The notes: generated from the sequence alone by a model not told the origin. Counted from the stretch's first letter, positions 19,001-27,888 are shown. The stretch is DNA of 64,000 bases from JACMLD01 sp044227095 (GCA_044227095.1 JBGAFV010000001.1:2356001-2420000), one strand, 5' to 3'. Numbers and translations: made by a program.

Positions 19001-21426
19001 ATATAACCGCTACATTAATAAAACCACATGATGTAAGCGATATTCCACTAATAGTAGCGCATGGTTACAGGAATATAATGGTAGAAGAAAAAAGCCGTAA
19101 AATGGATGTAAAGATTGAAGCGTCTGCAGCAGTACGTTCACGTACACATCAGAAAGTAACTGTAAAAGCAGAGCCGGGTACTAATGTAACACTGGCTGCT
19201 GTAGATAATGGCGTATTGCAAGTGAGCAATTTTGAAACGCCCAATCCTTACGGGTATTTCTATGGCAAGCGATCGCTTGATGTAACAGGCTATGATATGT
19301 ATCCATTGTTGTTTCCTGAAATAAGGGCAAGATTAAGCAGTACTGGTGGTGATGGCGATCTTGAATCAAATAAACGCAGCAACCCAATGCCCAACAAGCG
19401 TATAAAAATTGTAAGCTATTGGAGCGGTATTGCAAAAACAAATGGTAGTGGCAACGCAGATTTTGAATTTGATATCCCGCAGTTTAGTGGAGAAATAAGA
19501 CTGATGGCAGTTGCGTATAAAAACGAAAGTTTTGGCAGCAGCGAATCTAACATGAAAGTGGCCGATCCGATTGTATTAAGCACAGCATTACCAAGATTTT
19601 TAAGTCCGGGCGATACAGTTACTGTTCCGGTTACTATTACCAATACAACAAGTAAAGCTACCACTGCAGACGCAACACTTAGTGTAACTGCACCATTACA
19701 GGCAGCAGGGCCATTGCAGCAATCTGTTGAGTTGAAAGCTAACAGTGAAGCACCTGCTATTTTTAAAATCATTGCATCACCAGCTATTAGCACCGGAAAA
19801 ATAAAAGTGGAAGTAAAAGGGATGGGAGAGAAGTTTATAGATGAAACAGATATTACTGTTCGTCCGCCTTCTACATTACAGAAAGTAACAGGCAGCGGAA
19901 GTATCGCCGGCAATTCTTCTCAGAAAATAACCATCGGCCTTAGTGATTTTATACCGGGCAGTGGCGATTATAAATTGGTAGTAAGCCGTTCCCCAGCATT
20001 GCGTTTGGCAGACCAGTTTGCTTACCTGGTTGAGTATCCTTATGGTTGTACCGAGCAAACAGTATCTGCAGCATTTCCGCAATTGTATTACGGAGATTTA
20101 GCCGATTTGTTTAACACTGGTAAAGGAAGCAAATCTTCTGCAAACTTTAATATACAGGAAGCTATACGTAAAATAAAGCTGAGGCAATTGTACAATGGCG
20201 GTATTACATTATGGGATGGAGAAGGAACAGAGCATTGGTGGGCATCTGTGTATGCAGCACATTTTTTAATTGAAGCACAAAAAGCAGGTTATGATGTAGA
20301 CAATGGATTGCTGCAAACCCTGCTCAACTTTTTAAATTCCAAATTGCGCAACAGGGAAACCATTCTTTATTATTACAATCAGAAGGAGCAAAAGAAAATA
20401 GCACCAAAAGAAGTAGCGTATAGTTTATATGTACTGGCTGTTGCAGGCAAGCCAAACATCAGCGCAATGAATTATTATAAAGCCAATCCTGCTTTACTTG
20501 CGTTGGATAGCCGCTATTTGTTATCTGCGGCCTATGCAGTTGCTGGCGATAAAGCAAGGTTTAAGGAAATGCTGCCAACATCTTTTACGGGCGAAGTTTC
20601 AGTAGCACAAACCGGCGGAAGTTTTTATAGCGATATCCGCGACGAGTCTATTGCATTGAATGTATTGATTGATGTTGACCCAACCAATGCGCAAATACCT
20701 GTAATGTCAAATCATGTAGTGGAAAAATTGAAGCAAAGAACATGGTACAGCACACAGGAAAGTGCGTTTGGTTTCCTTGCTATGGGCAAGCTGGCAAGAA
20801 CAGCTAATAAATCAAATGTAACGGCTACTATTTCATCTAATGGAAAAGTTGTTGGTTCGCTTGATAATCCAACGAGTTTGCAGTTTACTTCTAAACAGCT
20901 TGGCGGTTATAATATTGATATAACTACTAAAGGAAATGGTAACCTGTATTACTGGTGGCAGAGTGAAGGCATCAGCGCAAGCGGTGCATACAAAGAAGAG
21001 GATAATTATATAAAAGTGAGGAGAAGATTTTTTGATCGTTATGGACGGCCAATTAGTGGTAACACATTTAAGCAAAATGATTTGGTTGTGGTACAGCTTA
21101 GTCTTGAAAAATCTTATACTGGCTCAGTAGAAAATATTGTGCTTACAGATTTATTGCCTGCAGGTTTTGAAATTGAAAACCCGCGTACAAAGGAATTACC
21201 GGGCATGGAATGGATAAAAGATGCCAGCAACGCAACATACCTTGATGTACGTGACGATCGCATCAACCTGTTTGTAAATTTATACAGCAGCAGGCAATTG
21301 TACTATTATGCAGTTCGTGCAGTTAGTCCGGGTGTATATAAGATGGGGCCGGCCAGCGCAGATGCGATGTACAATGGAGAATATCATTCTTATAATGGCG
21401 CAGGAACAATTAAAGTAGTGCAATAA
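16033..21426 (+). CDS. Alpha-2-macroglobulin family protease-trapping lipoprotein
   Basis: 1797 residues. The signal peptide ends in LYGC, so C21 is the likely lipid anchor. Many macroglobulin beta domains precede a bait-like central region; the thioester motif C-T-E-Q is intact at about 1339-1342 within YPYGCTEQ, followed by an alpha/alpha-toroid TED (GITLWDGEGTEHWWASVYAAH) and a C-terminal receptor-like beta domain. In bacteria these proteins trap attacking proteases by covalent coupling through the thioester. It is divergent from pbpC, 240 bases apart, consistent with combined envelope repair and protection. Length agrees with type I bacterial forms. Confidence 0.93.
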   Translation: MRIAKLFVIPVIIGIIFLYGCNRQAVALDYTNAKDEVPQLGNLVFRFNKPLVNDSLLNRWDSTEYISFEPKIPGRFRWEHGDELVFSPARPLTAATTYKAKLGSELLRYSKFGKVEKGDNLVFSTPDLKLENTNTTWVLQDENSKVAVPEVDLYFNYPVNPGTLKDKLAVTVDGKTANYTLQTVSDDNKISLRLTGLPTEDRDYEVKVSLDKGLIPQGGTNATKEKSEIKALIPSPFNLTVNDVNSEHDGTTGTITIRTSQQVSSENLASFIKFEPAVKFTVEPSDDGFIISSEGFDASKSYELTLTKGIRGKIGGVLKDEYKNNFAFGKMEPAVSFVNRQAVYLAGQGNKNIEVKLVSVTKVKVIISKIYENNLLAAQRGYYPKENNNERDYYDGEDESDAVVGDVIYEKEIDTKTLPKSGSARLFNFNIEDKLPDFKGIYHIKIKSTEDYWVSDSRFISLSDFGLIAKEGTDKIFVFVNSLKTAMPVNGVNVLAYGGNNQLLGTAVSNADGVAEINYAKKEFAGFRPAMIIAKTENDFSYLPFNSTKVNMSRFETGGKHINSTGLDAFIYAERDIYRPGEKINFSVVIRDRLWKSPGELPVKLKFLLPNGKELKTFRKNLNEQGSLEGNVDIAASAITGSYSLEVYNGNDVLLGSQNFMVEEFVPDRIKVTAKLDKESLSTGESTKLSINAVNFFGPPAANRNYECEIQVKQNSFNPKKYTHYNFTIANPGIAFDKAVKEGKTDESGNANETFTAKAEYKNVGLLQASFYTTVFDETGRPVSRSTSADIYTQQVFFGIGEDGWWYYPLNQAIKFPLIAINKSEQVTTTQAKVEVIKHEYRTVLTKNGEYFRYESQKEDKIVASNNITVSGENASFAFTPRTPGNYELRVSIPGANSYVTKDFYSYGGWGNDDNSSFEVSTEGNIDIDVDRNAYNAGETAKVLFKTPFSGKMLVTMETDKVVSYQYVNVDGRQASLDLKLTTDHLPNVYITATLIKPHDVSDIPLIVAHGYRNIMVEEKSRKMDVKIEASAAVRSRTHQKVTVKAEPGTNVTLAAVDNGVLQVSNFETPNPYGYFYGKRSLDVTGYDMYPLLFPEIRARLSSTGGDGDLESNKRSNPMPNKRIKIVSYWSGIAKTNGSGNADFEFDIPQFSGEIRLMAVAYKNESFGSSESNMKVADPIVLSTALPRFLSPGDTVTVPVTITNTTSKATTADATLSVTAPLQAAGPLQQSVELKANSEAPAIFKIIASPAISTGKIKVEVKGMGEKFIDETDITVRPPSTLQKVTGSGSIAGNSSQKITIGLSDFIPGSGDYKLVVSRSPALRLADQFAYLVEYPYGCTEQTVSAAFPQLYYGDLADLFNTGKGSKSSANFNIQEAIRKIKLRQLYNGGITLWDGEGTEHWWASVYAAHFLIEAQKAGYDVDNGLLQTLLNFLNSKLRNRETILYYYNQKEQKKIAPKEVAYSLYVLAVAGKPNISAMNYYKANPALLALDSRYLLSAAYAVAGDKARFKEMLPTSFTGEVSVAQTGGSFYSDIRDESIALNVLIDVDPTNAQIPVMSNHVVEKLKQRTWYSTQESAFGFLAMGKLARTANKSNVTATISSNGKVVGSLDNPTSLQFTSKQLGGYNIDITTKGNGNLYYWWQSEGISASGAYKEEDNYIKVRRRFFDRYGRPISGNTFKQNDLVVVQLSLEKSYTGSVENIVLTDLLPAGFEIENPRTKELPGMEWIKDASNATYLDVRDDRINLFVNLYSSRQLYYYAVRAVSPGVYKMGPASADAMYNGEYHSYNGAGTIKVVQ

Positions 21427-21568
21427 AATAATTAAGTGACGTTATTGCGAGCCGCTAATGAAGATTAGGCATGTGTAGCGACTTTATAACTACGAAGCAA
21501 TGCGGATTTGTTTTAATGCAGATTACTATATTCTCACAATAATGTAACTAAACCCTAAACCTTCTATT
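21427..21568. repeat. Degenerate GTTATTGCGAG...ACGAAGCAATGCGG repeat
   Basis: Short gap. GACGTTATTGCGAG near 21437-21450 and CTACGAAGCAATGCGG near 21491-21506 resemble the ends of a common bacterial repeat (TCATTGCGAG to GAAGCAATC). A related hairpin GCGATGAAGCAATA/TATTGCTTTATCGC occurs near 23293-23347. Confidence 0.35.
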
Positions 21569-22246
21569 TTGAAAAAGTTATTGAGATATATCTTTCGGTT
21601 TGTGATTGGCTTTATAGCATTCGTGTTGCTATATCTTGGGTGCGCTTATGTTTTATCGCGACTGACAGTTGATAAAGAGACCGGACAGCCTGAAGACATG
21701 GCTGTTTATATAAAGACAAATGGTGTGCATACAGATATTGTAGTGCCTATACAAAATGATCAGCTCGACTGGAGCAAAGAAGTAAAGTTTGCCAACACAC
21801 ATTTACAGGATACAGCTTCAATAAAATGGCTGGCGATGGGTTGGGGCGATAAAGGATTTTATCTGCAAACACCTACCTGGTCTGATCTTAAATTCAGCGT
21901 TGCATTTAAGGCTGCATTTGCATTAAGTACAACGGCTATCCATGCTACATTTTATGGCGACTTAAAAGAAAATGAGTCTTGCAAAAAAATAATGATCAGT
22001 AATGCTGAATATGCAAAGTTGATAGCGTATATCAATGATAGTTTTCAAAAAGATGCTGAAGGCCATGTAATGAGAATTGTTACCAATGCCAACTATGGTA
22101 ATGCTGATGCCTTTTATGAAGCAAAAGGAAGTTACAGCATGTTTCACACCTGTAATACATGGGCAAATAATGCACTAAAAAGCTGTGGCCAAAAAGCCTG
22201 CTGGTGGACACCTTTCGACACGGGTATTTTCCTTAAGTATAAATGA
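21569..22246 (+). CDS. DUF2459 (TIGR02117) family membrane-anchored protein
   Basis: 225 residues beginning at a TTG codon; the frame opens with a basic cluster and one transmembrane helix (about 8-30), then a periplasmic domain with TNGVHTDIVVP, MGWGDKGFYLQTP, AIHATFYG and the CNTWANNALKSCG motif that identifies DUF2459/TIGR02117. The family occurs near urease genes in some bacteria but its activity is unknown; no urease gene is here. The conserved His/Cys positions suggest a papain-like or NlpC-like fold (inference). It is followed by a small membrane protein gene on the same strand. Confidence 0.75.
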   Translation: MKKLLRYIFRFVIGFIAFVLLYLGCAYVLSRLTVDKETGQPEDMAVYIKTNGVHTDIVVPIQNDQLDWSKEVKFANTHLQDTASIKWLAMGWGDKGFYLQTPTWSDLKFSVAFKAAFALSTTAIHATFYGDLKENESCKKIMISNAEYAKLIAYINDSFQKDAEGHVMRIVTNANYGNADAFYEAKGSYSMFHTCNTWANNALKSCGQKACWWTPFDTGIFLKYK

Positions 22247-22327
22247 TATGCATTGATGCTGGCGGTAGTTTTTAACAGCTACCGCTGCTTCAGGCAATTT
22301 GCTATTTTAAAAACAAAAAATAAAAGT

Positions 22328-22726
22328 ATGAATCAGAAACCTTCCGCTGCCTTTGTTGCAGCATCATGGATTGCATTGGCTGTTGGCGCTATTGGTTTTA
22401 TTATCGGGTTATGGAGAGCAGATATGGCATTAAATGAAAAGGGATATTATTTTACAGTATTGATGTTTGGTTTATTTGCTGTGGTATCACTGCAAAAAAG
22501 TGTACGAGATAAAATTGAAGGTTTATCAGTTACAGATCTTTACTATGCAATTTGCTGGTTTGCCACAATCCTATCGATAGTATTGCTTGTTGTAGGTTTA
22601 TGGAACGCTACATTATTGCCGAGTGAAAAAGGCTTTTACGCTTTTGCATTTTTGCTTGGTTTGTTTGGTGCTATCACTGTGCAAAAAAATATAAGAGATG
22701 CGCAGAATGTAAATAAAAGCGAATAG
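22328..22726 (+). CDS. YiaA/YiaB family inner membrane protein
   Basis: 132 residues from the ATG at 22328; upstream open codons lack membrane character. Two repeats of a YiaA-type unit are visible: four hydrophobic helices arranged as two pairs (about 11-30, 41-60, 75-93, 103-120), each pair containing GLW.A....EKG.Y.F and ending VQKNIRD/LQKSVRD. The family is an integral membrane protein of unknown role. A strong terminator follows 25 bases after the stop. Confidence 0.85.
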   Translation: MNQKPSAAFVAASWIALAVGAIGFIIGLWRADMALNEKGYYFTVLMFGLFAVVSLQKSVRDKIEGLSVTDLYYAICWFATILSIVLLVVGLWNATLLPSEKGFYAFAFLLGLFGAITVQKNIRDAQNVNKSE

Positions 22727-22750
22727 CTTTAACAAATCTTGCTAATCAAT

Positions 22751-22785
22751 AAAAAGCGGATCATTCATCAAATGATCCGCTTTTT
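22751..22785. terminator. Bidirectional rho-independent terminator
   Basis: Perfect 15-bp stem AAAAAGCGGATCATT/AATGATCCGCTTTTT with loop CATCA and flanking A/T runs. It serves the YiaA gene and the convergent YXWGXW gene. Confidence 0.92.
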
Positions 22786-22793
22786 ATTTTATA

Positions 22794-23087
22794 TTAATAA
22801 TGTTGCCAATGGCCAGGTACCCATTTTGAACCGCCACGTGTTTCTTTCCAGTAGCCATCTGTCCAACGAGCACCATTGTGTGGTCTTTCCCAACGGCCTT
22901 CGTGCCAAACATAATGGCCGTTTGTCCAAACCCAATCTCCGCTAATCCATATATGCTCGCGGCTTGGAGGAGCAGGCCTTACATAAACTACTTCTCTTGG
23001 CCGCTCGTGCACTACATATGTGGGTGCGCAGGATACCAATGAAAACATTGCTATGATAATTGCAAAAGGTAAAACATACTTTTTCAT
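22794..23087 (-). CDS. YXWGXW-repeat lipoprotein
   Basis: 97 residues from the ATG at 23085-23087; the signal peptide ends LVSC, giving a lipid-anchored C19. The mature part has a basic PRE/RP linker and then aromatic repeats (HIWISGDWVWTNGHYVW, GRWERP, GARWTDGYWKETRGG, KWVPGHWQHY) that match the YXWGXW repeat. Such small proteins are secreted envelope lipoproteins of unknown function, common in Bacteroidota and Proteobacteria. The open frame extends 18 codons further upstream without a signal, so the downstream ATG is chosen. Confidence 0.85.
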   Translation of the reverse strand: MKKYVLPFAIIIAMFSLVSCAPTYVVHERPREVVYVRPAPPSREHIWISGDWVWTNGHYVWHEGRWERPHNGARWTDGYWKETRGGSKWVPGHWQHY

Positions 23088-23411
23088 AAAATCATTTTTA
23101 AGTGTAGGAATATGACTGCTAAATGGGTATTGGTTTAACATTCAGTTCTTAACAAAAACAAAAAGTATAGTGATATTACTGCTCTACAGCGAGATGTTAT
23201 AATAAAACGTAGCTGTTAACGTGTGTTTAACCGTTTGCAATTATTGATCGTTATTGCTAATTGCAACAGGGGTTTGTACATGTTGGAATTACAGCGATGA
23301 AGCAATAGAGTCTTCCATAATGAGAAGGTTGCTTTATTGCTTTATCGCCACAACACATTAGTCTTTGGAAATAATTATTGCATTGTCAATAGCGTTTGAA
23401 GAGAAGCCAAC

Positions 23412-23717
23412 TTAATATTCTTTTGGTTCCATTGATGTATGTCTGACACGTAAAACACGAATAACATTGTTGTCGTAGCGATAGGCAATTCTGTAATGAT
23501 GGATTTCAAGTGCCCGATAAGAGTTATCGTTATTGATTTTGTATTTGTCTGGGTTGTAAATTTCAGGATTAGAATTCGCCTTATTAACTGCTGCAATAAT
23601 TTCCTCTAATATTTTTAGTGCATTTTGAGGAGAGTCTTTGCTGATATAGTCATACAAAGATTTCATATGTAATTGAGATCGTTTTGTCCATACAACTTCA
23701 TATGTATTTCTTACCAT
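23412..23717 (-). CDS. ParE/RelE-superfamily toxin
   Basis: 101 residues. Matches the ParE/RelE plasmid-stabilisation fold: N-terminal YEVVWTKRSQLHMKSLYDYI helix region, then NPEIY, and a C-terminal beta sheet with YRALEIHHYRIAYRYDNNVIRVLRVRH. In the family, ParE acts on gyrase and RelE on mRNA; the YRIAYRY and LRVRH endings are nearer to ParE. The start overlaps the upstream antitoxin stop by 7 bases, typical of translational coupling in a type II toxin-antitoxin pair. Confidence 0.85.
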   Translation of the reverse strand: MVRNTYEVVWTKRSQLHMKSLYDYISKDSPQNALKILEEIIAAVNKANSNPEIYNPDKYKINNDNSYRALEIHHYRIAYRYDNNVIRVLRVRHTSMEPKEY

Positions 23718-23932
23718 TTTTTAATGAGTTGCAGCATTTCTTCGGAAGAAATATAATTGCCAGATTTGTATTCAGCTTCAGCTTCAGCTAATTCCTGGTT
23801 GTATTGATGTACATCAGTTTTTTGAGATGATTGTAGAAATGACTTTATAAAATCTAAAAGAGAAGCTTTTTGTTCAGGAGTAAGTTTTACCCAATATTCA
23901 CTTAACTCAACATCTAATAACGTAGCTGCCAT
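23711..23932 (-). CDS. Antitoxin of ParDE-like pair
   Basis: 73 residues, acidic, directly upstream of the ParE-like toxin and overlapping it by 7 bases. The N-terminal half (WVKLTPEQKASLLDFIKSFL) reads as a short helical dimerisation or DNA-binding region, and the C-terminal EAEAEYKSGNYISSEEMLQLI tail is the typical toxin-wrapping segment (ISxEE). No named antitoxin family is certain. It probably represses its own promoter in the gap before the M28 gene. Confidence 0.75.
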   Translation of the reverse strand: MAATLLDVELSEYWVKLTPEQKASLLDFIKSFLQSSQKTDVHQYNQELAEAEAEYKSGNYISSEEMLQLIKKW

Positions 23933-24002
23933 TGTACCGTTTTTTACAAATTTAACTTTTTTTGGTGCAAATGATTATTTGATCATCTACAATGACATTT
24001 GT

Positions 24003-25355
24003 TTATTTACCCACTACCGGTACCACAGCCAAACTTTCATTGCCGTCTTCGCTTACTGATTGCACGGCAAAAAAATAATTGTCTTTTGAGTAAGGCAGAG
24101 TAATACTTGTTTCCTTAGTAAAGATTTTCTTTTGCCATACTGCGCTGGTGGTTTCACGCATTAGCACATAAAACCCTTTTGGCTTTCCGCTTTTTGGATT
24201 TGCCCAGGAAAGAAAAGTAAAATTGTCCAGCTTCTTTACATCTACAGTTACATTCTGCGGCATTGACGGGGATTTTGCAAGATTGGCAAGGTTGCAAAGG
24301 TTAAGTGCAGTGTTTTTGCGCAGGTATTCAAAATCCATAAACTCTGCAAGATCGCCATATTGTACACCGTTTTCTTTGCGAATATCTTGGTGCTGGTGAT
24401 TATAGTTCTCATTCATTTCTGTAATGCGCACAGCGGTAAAACCATTTAGTACATATGGGGTATGATCTCCGCCACGCAGAAAACGATCGTTCCTGTAAAC
24501 CATTACCACTTCTAAATTATCAATGTAACGTTCACCGGTTTCTTTTACATAACGGGCAAGTTGCCTGGCTTTTCCATCATTCTCTAATCCAAGCTGGCGT
24601 ATGTTGGCAGCATTTTTATCTGTTAATTCATATGCAGGCAAGCCCTCGCTGAATACACGTATGCGGGTGTTGTCAATAATATTTGTTTCGCTGCTGTTGT
24701 TGCTGCCCATAATATCATTGTTGAGCACAGCCTCAAGGTTGAGGTTGTCTTTTTTCATTTTGCTTGCTATAAGATTTGCGCCCAGCAAACCTTGCTCTTC
24801 TCCGCTAACAGCAATAAAAATGATAGTTGCTGGAAAAGAATATTTACTCATTACACGTGCACATTCTATAACTGCTGCAGTTCCGCTGCCATCATCATTA
24901 GCGCCGGGTGCATCACCTGTTCTGTCCATTACATTACTACGTCGGCTATCCATATGTCCGCTAATTAAAAAAATACGGTTATCGTTTGGATCTGTTCCTT
25001 TTAATGTAGCTACAGTATTGCCCAATACCAATGGCGCATCTACGCGTTTGCCATCTGCAGGTAATGTTGTTGTATCTACAATAGCGGTTAAACGGCCGCC
25101 CGATTGTTTAGCAAATTCATTAAACTTGCTAAGCACCCATAACCTTGCAGCGCCAATTCCTTTTTTAGGATCTGTTTGTATACTTAACGTGCTGCGTGTG
25201 CCAAATGCTACAAGTGATTTTATATAGGATTGCAATGAATCTGCAGAAACTTCTTTCACCATTTTTTCAATAGCAGGATCTTTTTGAATAATGGTTTGGG
25301 AAAATAGAGTGGAAATACAAAAAAGTAAAACAATGCTAACGCTGAATTTTCTCAT
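24003..25355 (-). CDS. M28-family peptidase with C-terminal fibronectin-like domain
   Basis: 450 residues starting at the ATG at 25353-25355 (an ATG two codons upstream is equally open). A signal peptide (to about residue 20) lacks a lipobox, so the protein is probably periplasmic or secreted. Catalytic residues in order: GHMDS (H134, D136), GANDDGSG, SGEEQG (E186/E187), NNDIMG and NHQHQDIRKENG. Residues about 360-450 form an Ig/FN3-like domain (NVTVDVKKLDNFTFLSWANPKSGKP). The target peptides are unknown. Its gene is downstream of rarA on the same strand but separated by 234 bases of repeat-containing DNA. Confidence 0.88.
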   Translation of the reverse strand: MRKFSVSIVLLFCISTLFSQTIIQKDPAIEKMVKEVSADSLQSYIKSLVAFGTRSTLSIQTDPKKGIGAARLWVLSKFNEFAKQSGGRLTAIVDTTTLPADGKRVDAPLVLGNTVATLKGTDPNDNRIFLISGHMDSRRSNVMDRTGDAPGANDDGSGTAAVIECARVMSKYSFPATIIFIAVSGEEQGLLGANLIASKMKKDNLNLEAVLNNDIMGSNNSSETNIIDNTRIRVFSEGLPAYELTDKNAANIRQLGLENDGKARQLARYVKETGERYIDNLEVVMVYRNDRFLRGGDHTPYVLNGFTAVRITEMNENYNHQHQDIRKENGVQYGDLAEFMDFEYLRKNTALNLCNLANLAKSPSMPQNVTVDVKKLDNFTFLSWANPKSGKPKGFYVLMRETTSAVWQKKIFTKETSITLPYSKDNYFFAVQSVSEDGNESLAVVPVVGK

Positions 25356-25361
25356 GTGCAT

Positions 25362-25589
25362 ATGATTTGGTAACTAAAATTAAAGGAATGCTTTTTAGTA
25401 TTATCAAAGCCCTGGAATTAAATTTTAGAATATCTACCAGCTGAGAAATTTACCACATAGGCACAATAGGTATAAAAGGAACACAATAGAGAGAACCTAA
25501 TGTGCAAACTATGTTTCTATGATACTATGTGTTGAAAAAAATCAAAATGTCCATTCTCTTATACCTATAACCTTACACCCTTCACGTTC
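25362..25589. repeat. Repeat gap, CTATGTTTCTnTGATnCTATGTG type
   Basis: Gap of 228 bases with no gene. The segment near 25493-25534 (AACCTAATGTGCAAACTATG and following TTTCTATGATACTATGTG) resembles 38297-38323 (CTATGTTTCTGTGATTCTATGTGG). Confidence 0.45.
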
Positions 25590-26846
25590 CTAATACCCGT
25601 ATTTCTTTTTCCAGCGCTGGCGCAAAAATTTTCTAAGTTCCTCTTCTCTTGCATTCTGCCCGGGGTTATAAAAAACTGATCCGCTTATTTTTTCTGGCAA
25701 GTATTCCTGTTCAGAAAAATTATTTTCATAGCTGTGAGAATATTGGTAGCCCTTGCCATAATCCAGGTTTTTCATAAGACGGGTAGGGGCGTTGCGTATA
25801 TGTAGTGGTACAGGTAAATCTCCATGTTGTTTTACAGCAGCCAAAGCAGCACCAATTGCTTCTACTGCAGCATTGCTTTTTGGTGAAGAAGCAAGATAAG
25901 TAGCGCACTGCGATAAAATAATTTGCGATTCCGGGTAACCAATTTTATTAACTGCTTCAAAAGTTGCATTGGCCATTACCAGTGCAGTTGGATTGGCATT
26001 GCCAATATCCTCGCTGGCAAGTATAACCATACGGCGGGCAATAAATTTTACATCTTCACCGCCTTCAATCATCCTTGCAAGCCAGTATACTGCTGCATTA
26101 GGATCACTACCTCTTACAGATTTTATAAATGCTGAAATGATATCATAATGTTGCTCGCCTATTTTATCATACAATGCAATGCGTTTTTGTGCAATATCCA
26201 TTACAATGTCGTCTGTAATAACAGCGTTATTGCCCAATGAATCTGTTACCAGTTCCAGCAGGTTAAGCAGTTTGCGGGCATCACCGCCGGAAATATTAAT
26301 CACCGCCTCAGTTTCTTTTAGTGTAATATTTTTTTTGCTTAGTTCAACGTCAGCTTGTAAAGCATGTTGAAGAAGTGCTACCAGTTGCTTTTCATCCAGC
26401 GGTTTTAAAATATATACCTGGCAACGGCTTAGCAATGCCGAGTTTACTTCAAAAGAAGGGTTTTCTGTAGTGGCACCAATTAAAGTAATAATGCCTTTTT
26501 CAACTGCACCAAGCAAAGCATCCTGCTGGCCTTTGTTGAAGCGATGGATCTCATCTATAAAAAGAATGCAATCCTGTTTTGTTTTTGCTGTTTCTATTAC
26601 TTCTCTTACTTCTTTTACACCGCTGCTAATGGCACTTAATGTAAAGAACGGCGCATTTAAAGTATGTGCAATAATATTAGCAATAGTAGTTTTGCCCACT
26701 CCCGGAGGCCCCCATAAAATCATAGAAGGAAGCTTGCCGTTTTCTATAGCAGTTCTTAATACACTGCCTTTACCGGTTAAATGTTGCTGCCCGGCAAGAT
26801 CATCAAGTTTTGTTGGACGCAGGCGTTCTGCTAAAGGGGGAATCAT
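25590..26846 (-). CDS. rarA: Replication-associated recombination protein A (AAA+ ATPase)
   Basis: 418 residues, the usual RarA/MgsA length. Walker A GPPGVGKT at 46-53, Walker B LFIDEIHRF at 95-103, sensor GATTENPSF at 124-132, arginine-finger SRC at 140-142, then the conserved C-terminal domain (GSDPNAAVYWLARMIEGGED, LPEKISGSVFY). The protein acts at stalled forks with SSB and RecA. ssb and dnaA are elsewhere in this window, but not adjacent. Single gene, no operon partner obvious. Confidence 0.95.
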   Translation of the reverse strand: MIPPLAERLRPTKLDDLAGQQHLTGKGSVLRTAIENGKLPSMILWGPPGVGKTTIANIIAHTLNAPFFTLSAISSGVKEVREVIETAKTKQDCILFIDEIHRFNKGQQDALLGAVEKGIITLIGATTENPSFEVNSALLSRCQVYILKPLDEKQLVALLQHALQADVELSKKNITLKETEAVINISGGDARKLLNLLELVTDSLGNNAVITDDIVMDIAQKRIALYDKIGEQHYDIISAFIKSVRGSDPNAAVYWLARMIEGGEDVKFIARRMVILASEDIGNANPTALVMANATFEAVNKIGYPESQIILSQCATYLASSPKSNAAVEAIGAALAAVKQHGDLPVPLHIRNAPTRLMKNLDYGKGYQYSHSYENNFSEQEYLPEKISGSVFYNPGQNAREEELRKFLRQRWKKKYGY

Positions 26847-26891
26847 AAATCAAAGTAACAAAAAAAGAGGCTTAGTGTTCGTGGAAAGTGT

Positions 26892-27049
26892 GGTATGGAG
26901 TATTTAGTATTCAGATACTCGGCCAGCGAAGTATAAAGAATATTGTCTACAGTATTTAGAGTCTCGGCCAGGATAATACTATGCTAGGTATTCTTAGTGC
27001 GAAGACTCCGGCCAAGTCTAAATACCCTATACTAAATCCTGAATACTAT
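26892..27049. repeat. Palindromic GTATTTAGTATT repeat with three CTCGGCCAG-like units
   Basis: GTATTTAGTATTCAG near 26900-26914 is mirrored by CTAAATACC and CTGAATAC near 27018-27048. Between them are ACTCGGCCAGC, TCTCGGCCAGG and CTCCGGCCAAG at roughly 40-60-base intervals. Related short copies occur near 1690-1755 and 4750-4766. Confidence 0.6.
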
Positions 27050-27888
27050 TTAACATTTGCCTGTAAGAACGCAGCAATTTTTGCAAAAGAATCCAGCAAG
27101 TCTGGTCCATCCCATCCATGCCCGTCATTAGGGTAATATACAAATTGATTGATGACACCCAAAGACTGCAGTTTATCCTTTACTATAGTAGATTGAGAAG
27201 GCGGTACTAGAGGATCTGCTCCTCCATGCAGCAATAAAGTTGGTGGAGATTGTGCTGTTATAAAATTATATGGACTTGATTGCTGGTAAATGGCGGCATT
27301 TGTGGTGGGTATTGCGCCTGTTACATTCAGCATTAATACAGCAACAAGCGGATTGGAATTGTATAAACTTACCAATTCTGTAGGGCCAAAAAAAGATATT
27401 ACTGCTTTGGGTTTTACAGGACTGCTGTATTTATAAGCTTGCAACAATGCAAGGTGGCCGCCTGCACTTGCACCAAGCAATGCCCATTTATCAGAAATAT
27501 GGTATTCATTTCTTTTACTGTACAAAAATTCTGCAGCTGCTTTTACATCATTCTCTTGTGTTGGAAAAAGATTAGCTCCATTTGCAGCAAGCCTGTAATT
27601 AAAATTAATAATTGCGTAGCCTGGTAAGAGCGTTTGCAGTCCCGAAACGTAACTCGTAAAATCTGCTTTATCACCTTCATTCCATCCGCCACCATGAATG
27701 AGTACCAAAACTTTTGTGGTGTCGCTGTTGCGGCCAGCCGGAAGATAGACATCCATTTTTTGTTTTGGATCTGAACCATAACTCACATCCAGCATGGTTA
27801 ACGAGGTGCTGGTATTGCTGGTGTCTGTTGCTTTTTTGCATGATGCTGATAAAATCAATAAAGCAAAAAATGCAGCTATAATACGCAT
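27046..27888 (-). CDS. Alpha/beta-hydrolase fold lipoprotein, esterase/lipase-like
   Basis: 280 residues from the ATG at 27886-27888; the longer TTG start is less likely. The lipobox ILSASC makes C17 the anchor. The oxyanion motif HGGGW is at 65-69, the nucleophile elbow GASAGG carries S141, and a later aspartate (GGADPLVPP) and histidine (NDGHGW) complete the triad. This layout is that of the BD-FAE/carboxylesterase group, hydrolysing acylated substrates outside the inner membrane. Substrate unknown. Gene is monocistronic by position. Confidence 0.85.
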   Translation of the reverse strand: MRIIAAFFALLILSASCKKATDTSNTSTSLTMLDVSYGSDPKQKMDVYLPAGRNSDTTKVLVLIHGGGWNEGDKADFTSYVSGLQTLLPGYAIINFNYRLAANGANLFPTQENDVKAAAEFLYSKRNEYHISDKWALLGASAGGHLALLQAYKYSSPVKPKAVISFFGPTELVSLYNSNPLVAVLMLNVTGAIPTTNAAIYQQSSPYNFITAQSPPTLLLHGGADPLVPPSQSTIVKDKLQSLGVINQFVYYPNDGHGWDGPDLLDSFAKIAAFLQANVK

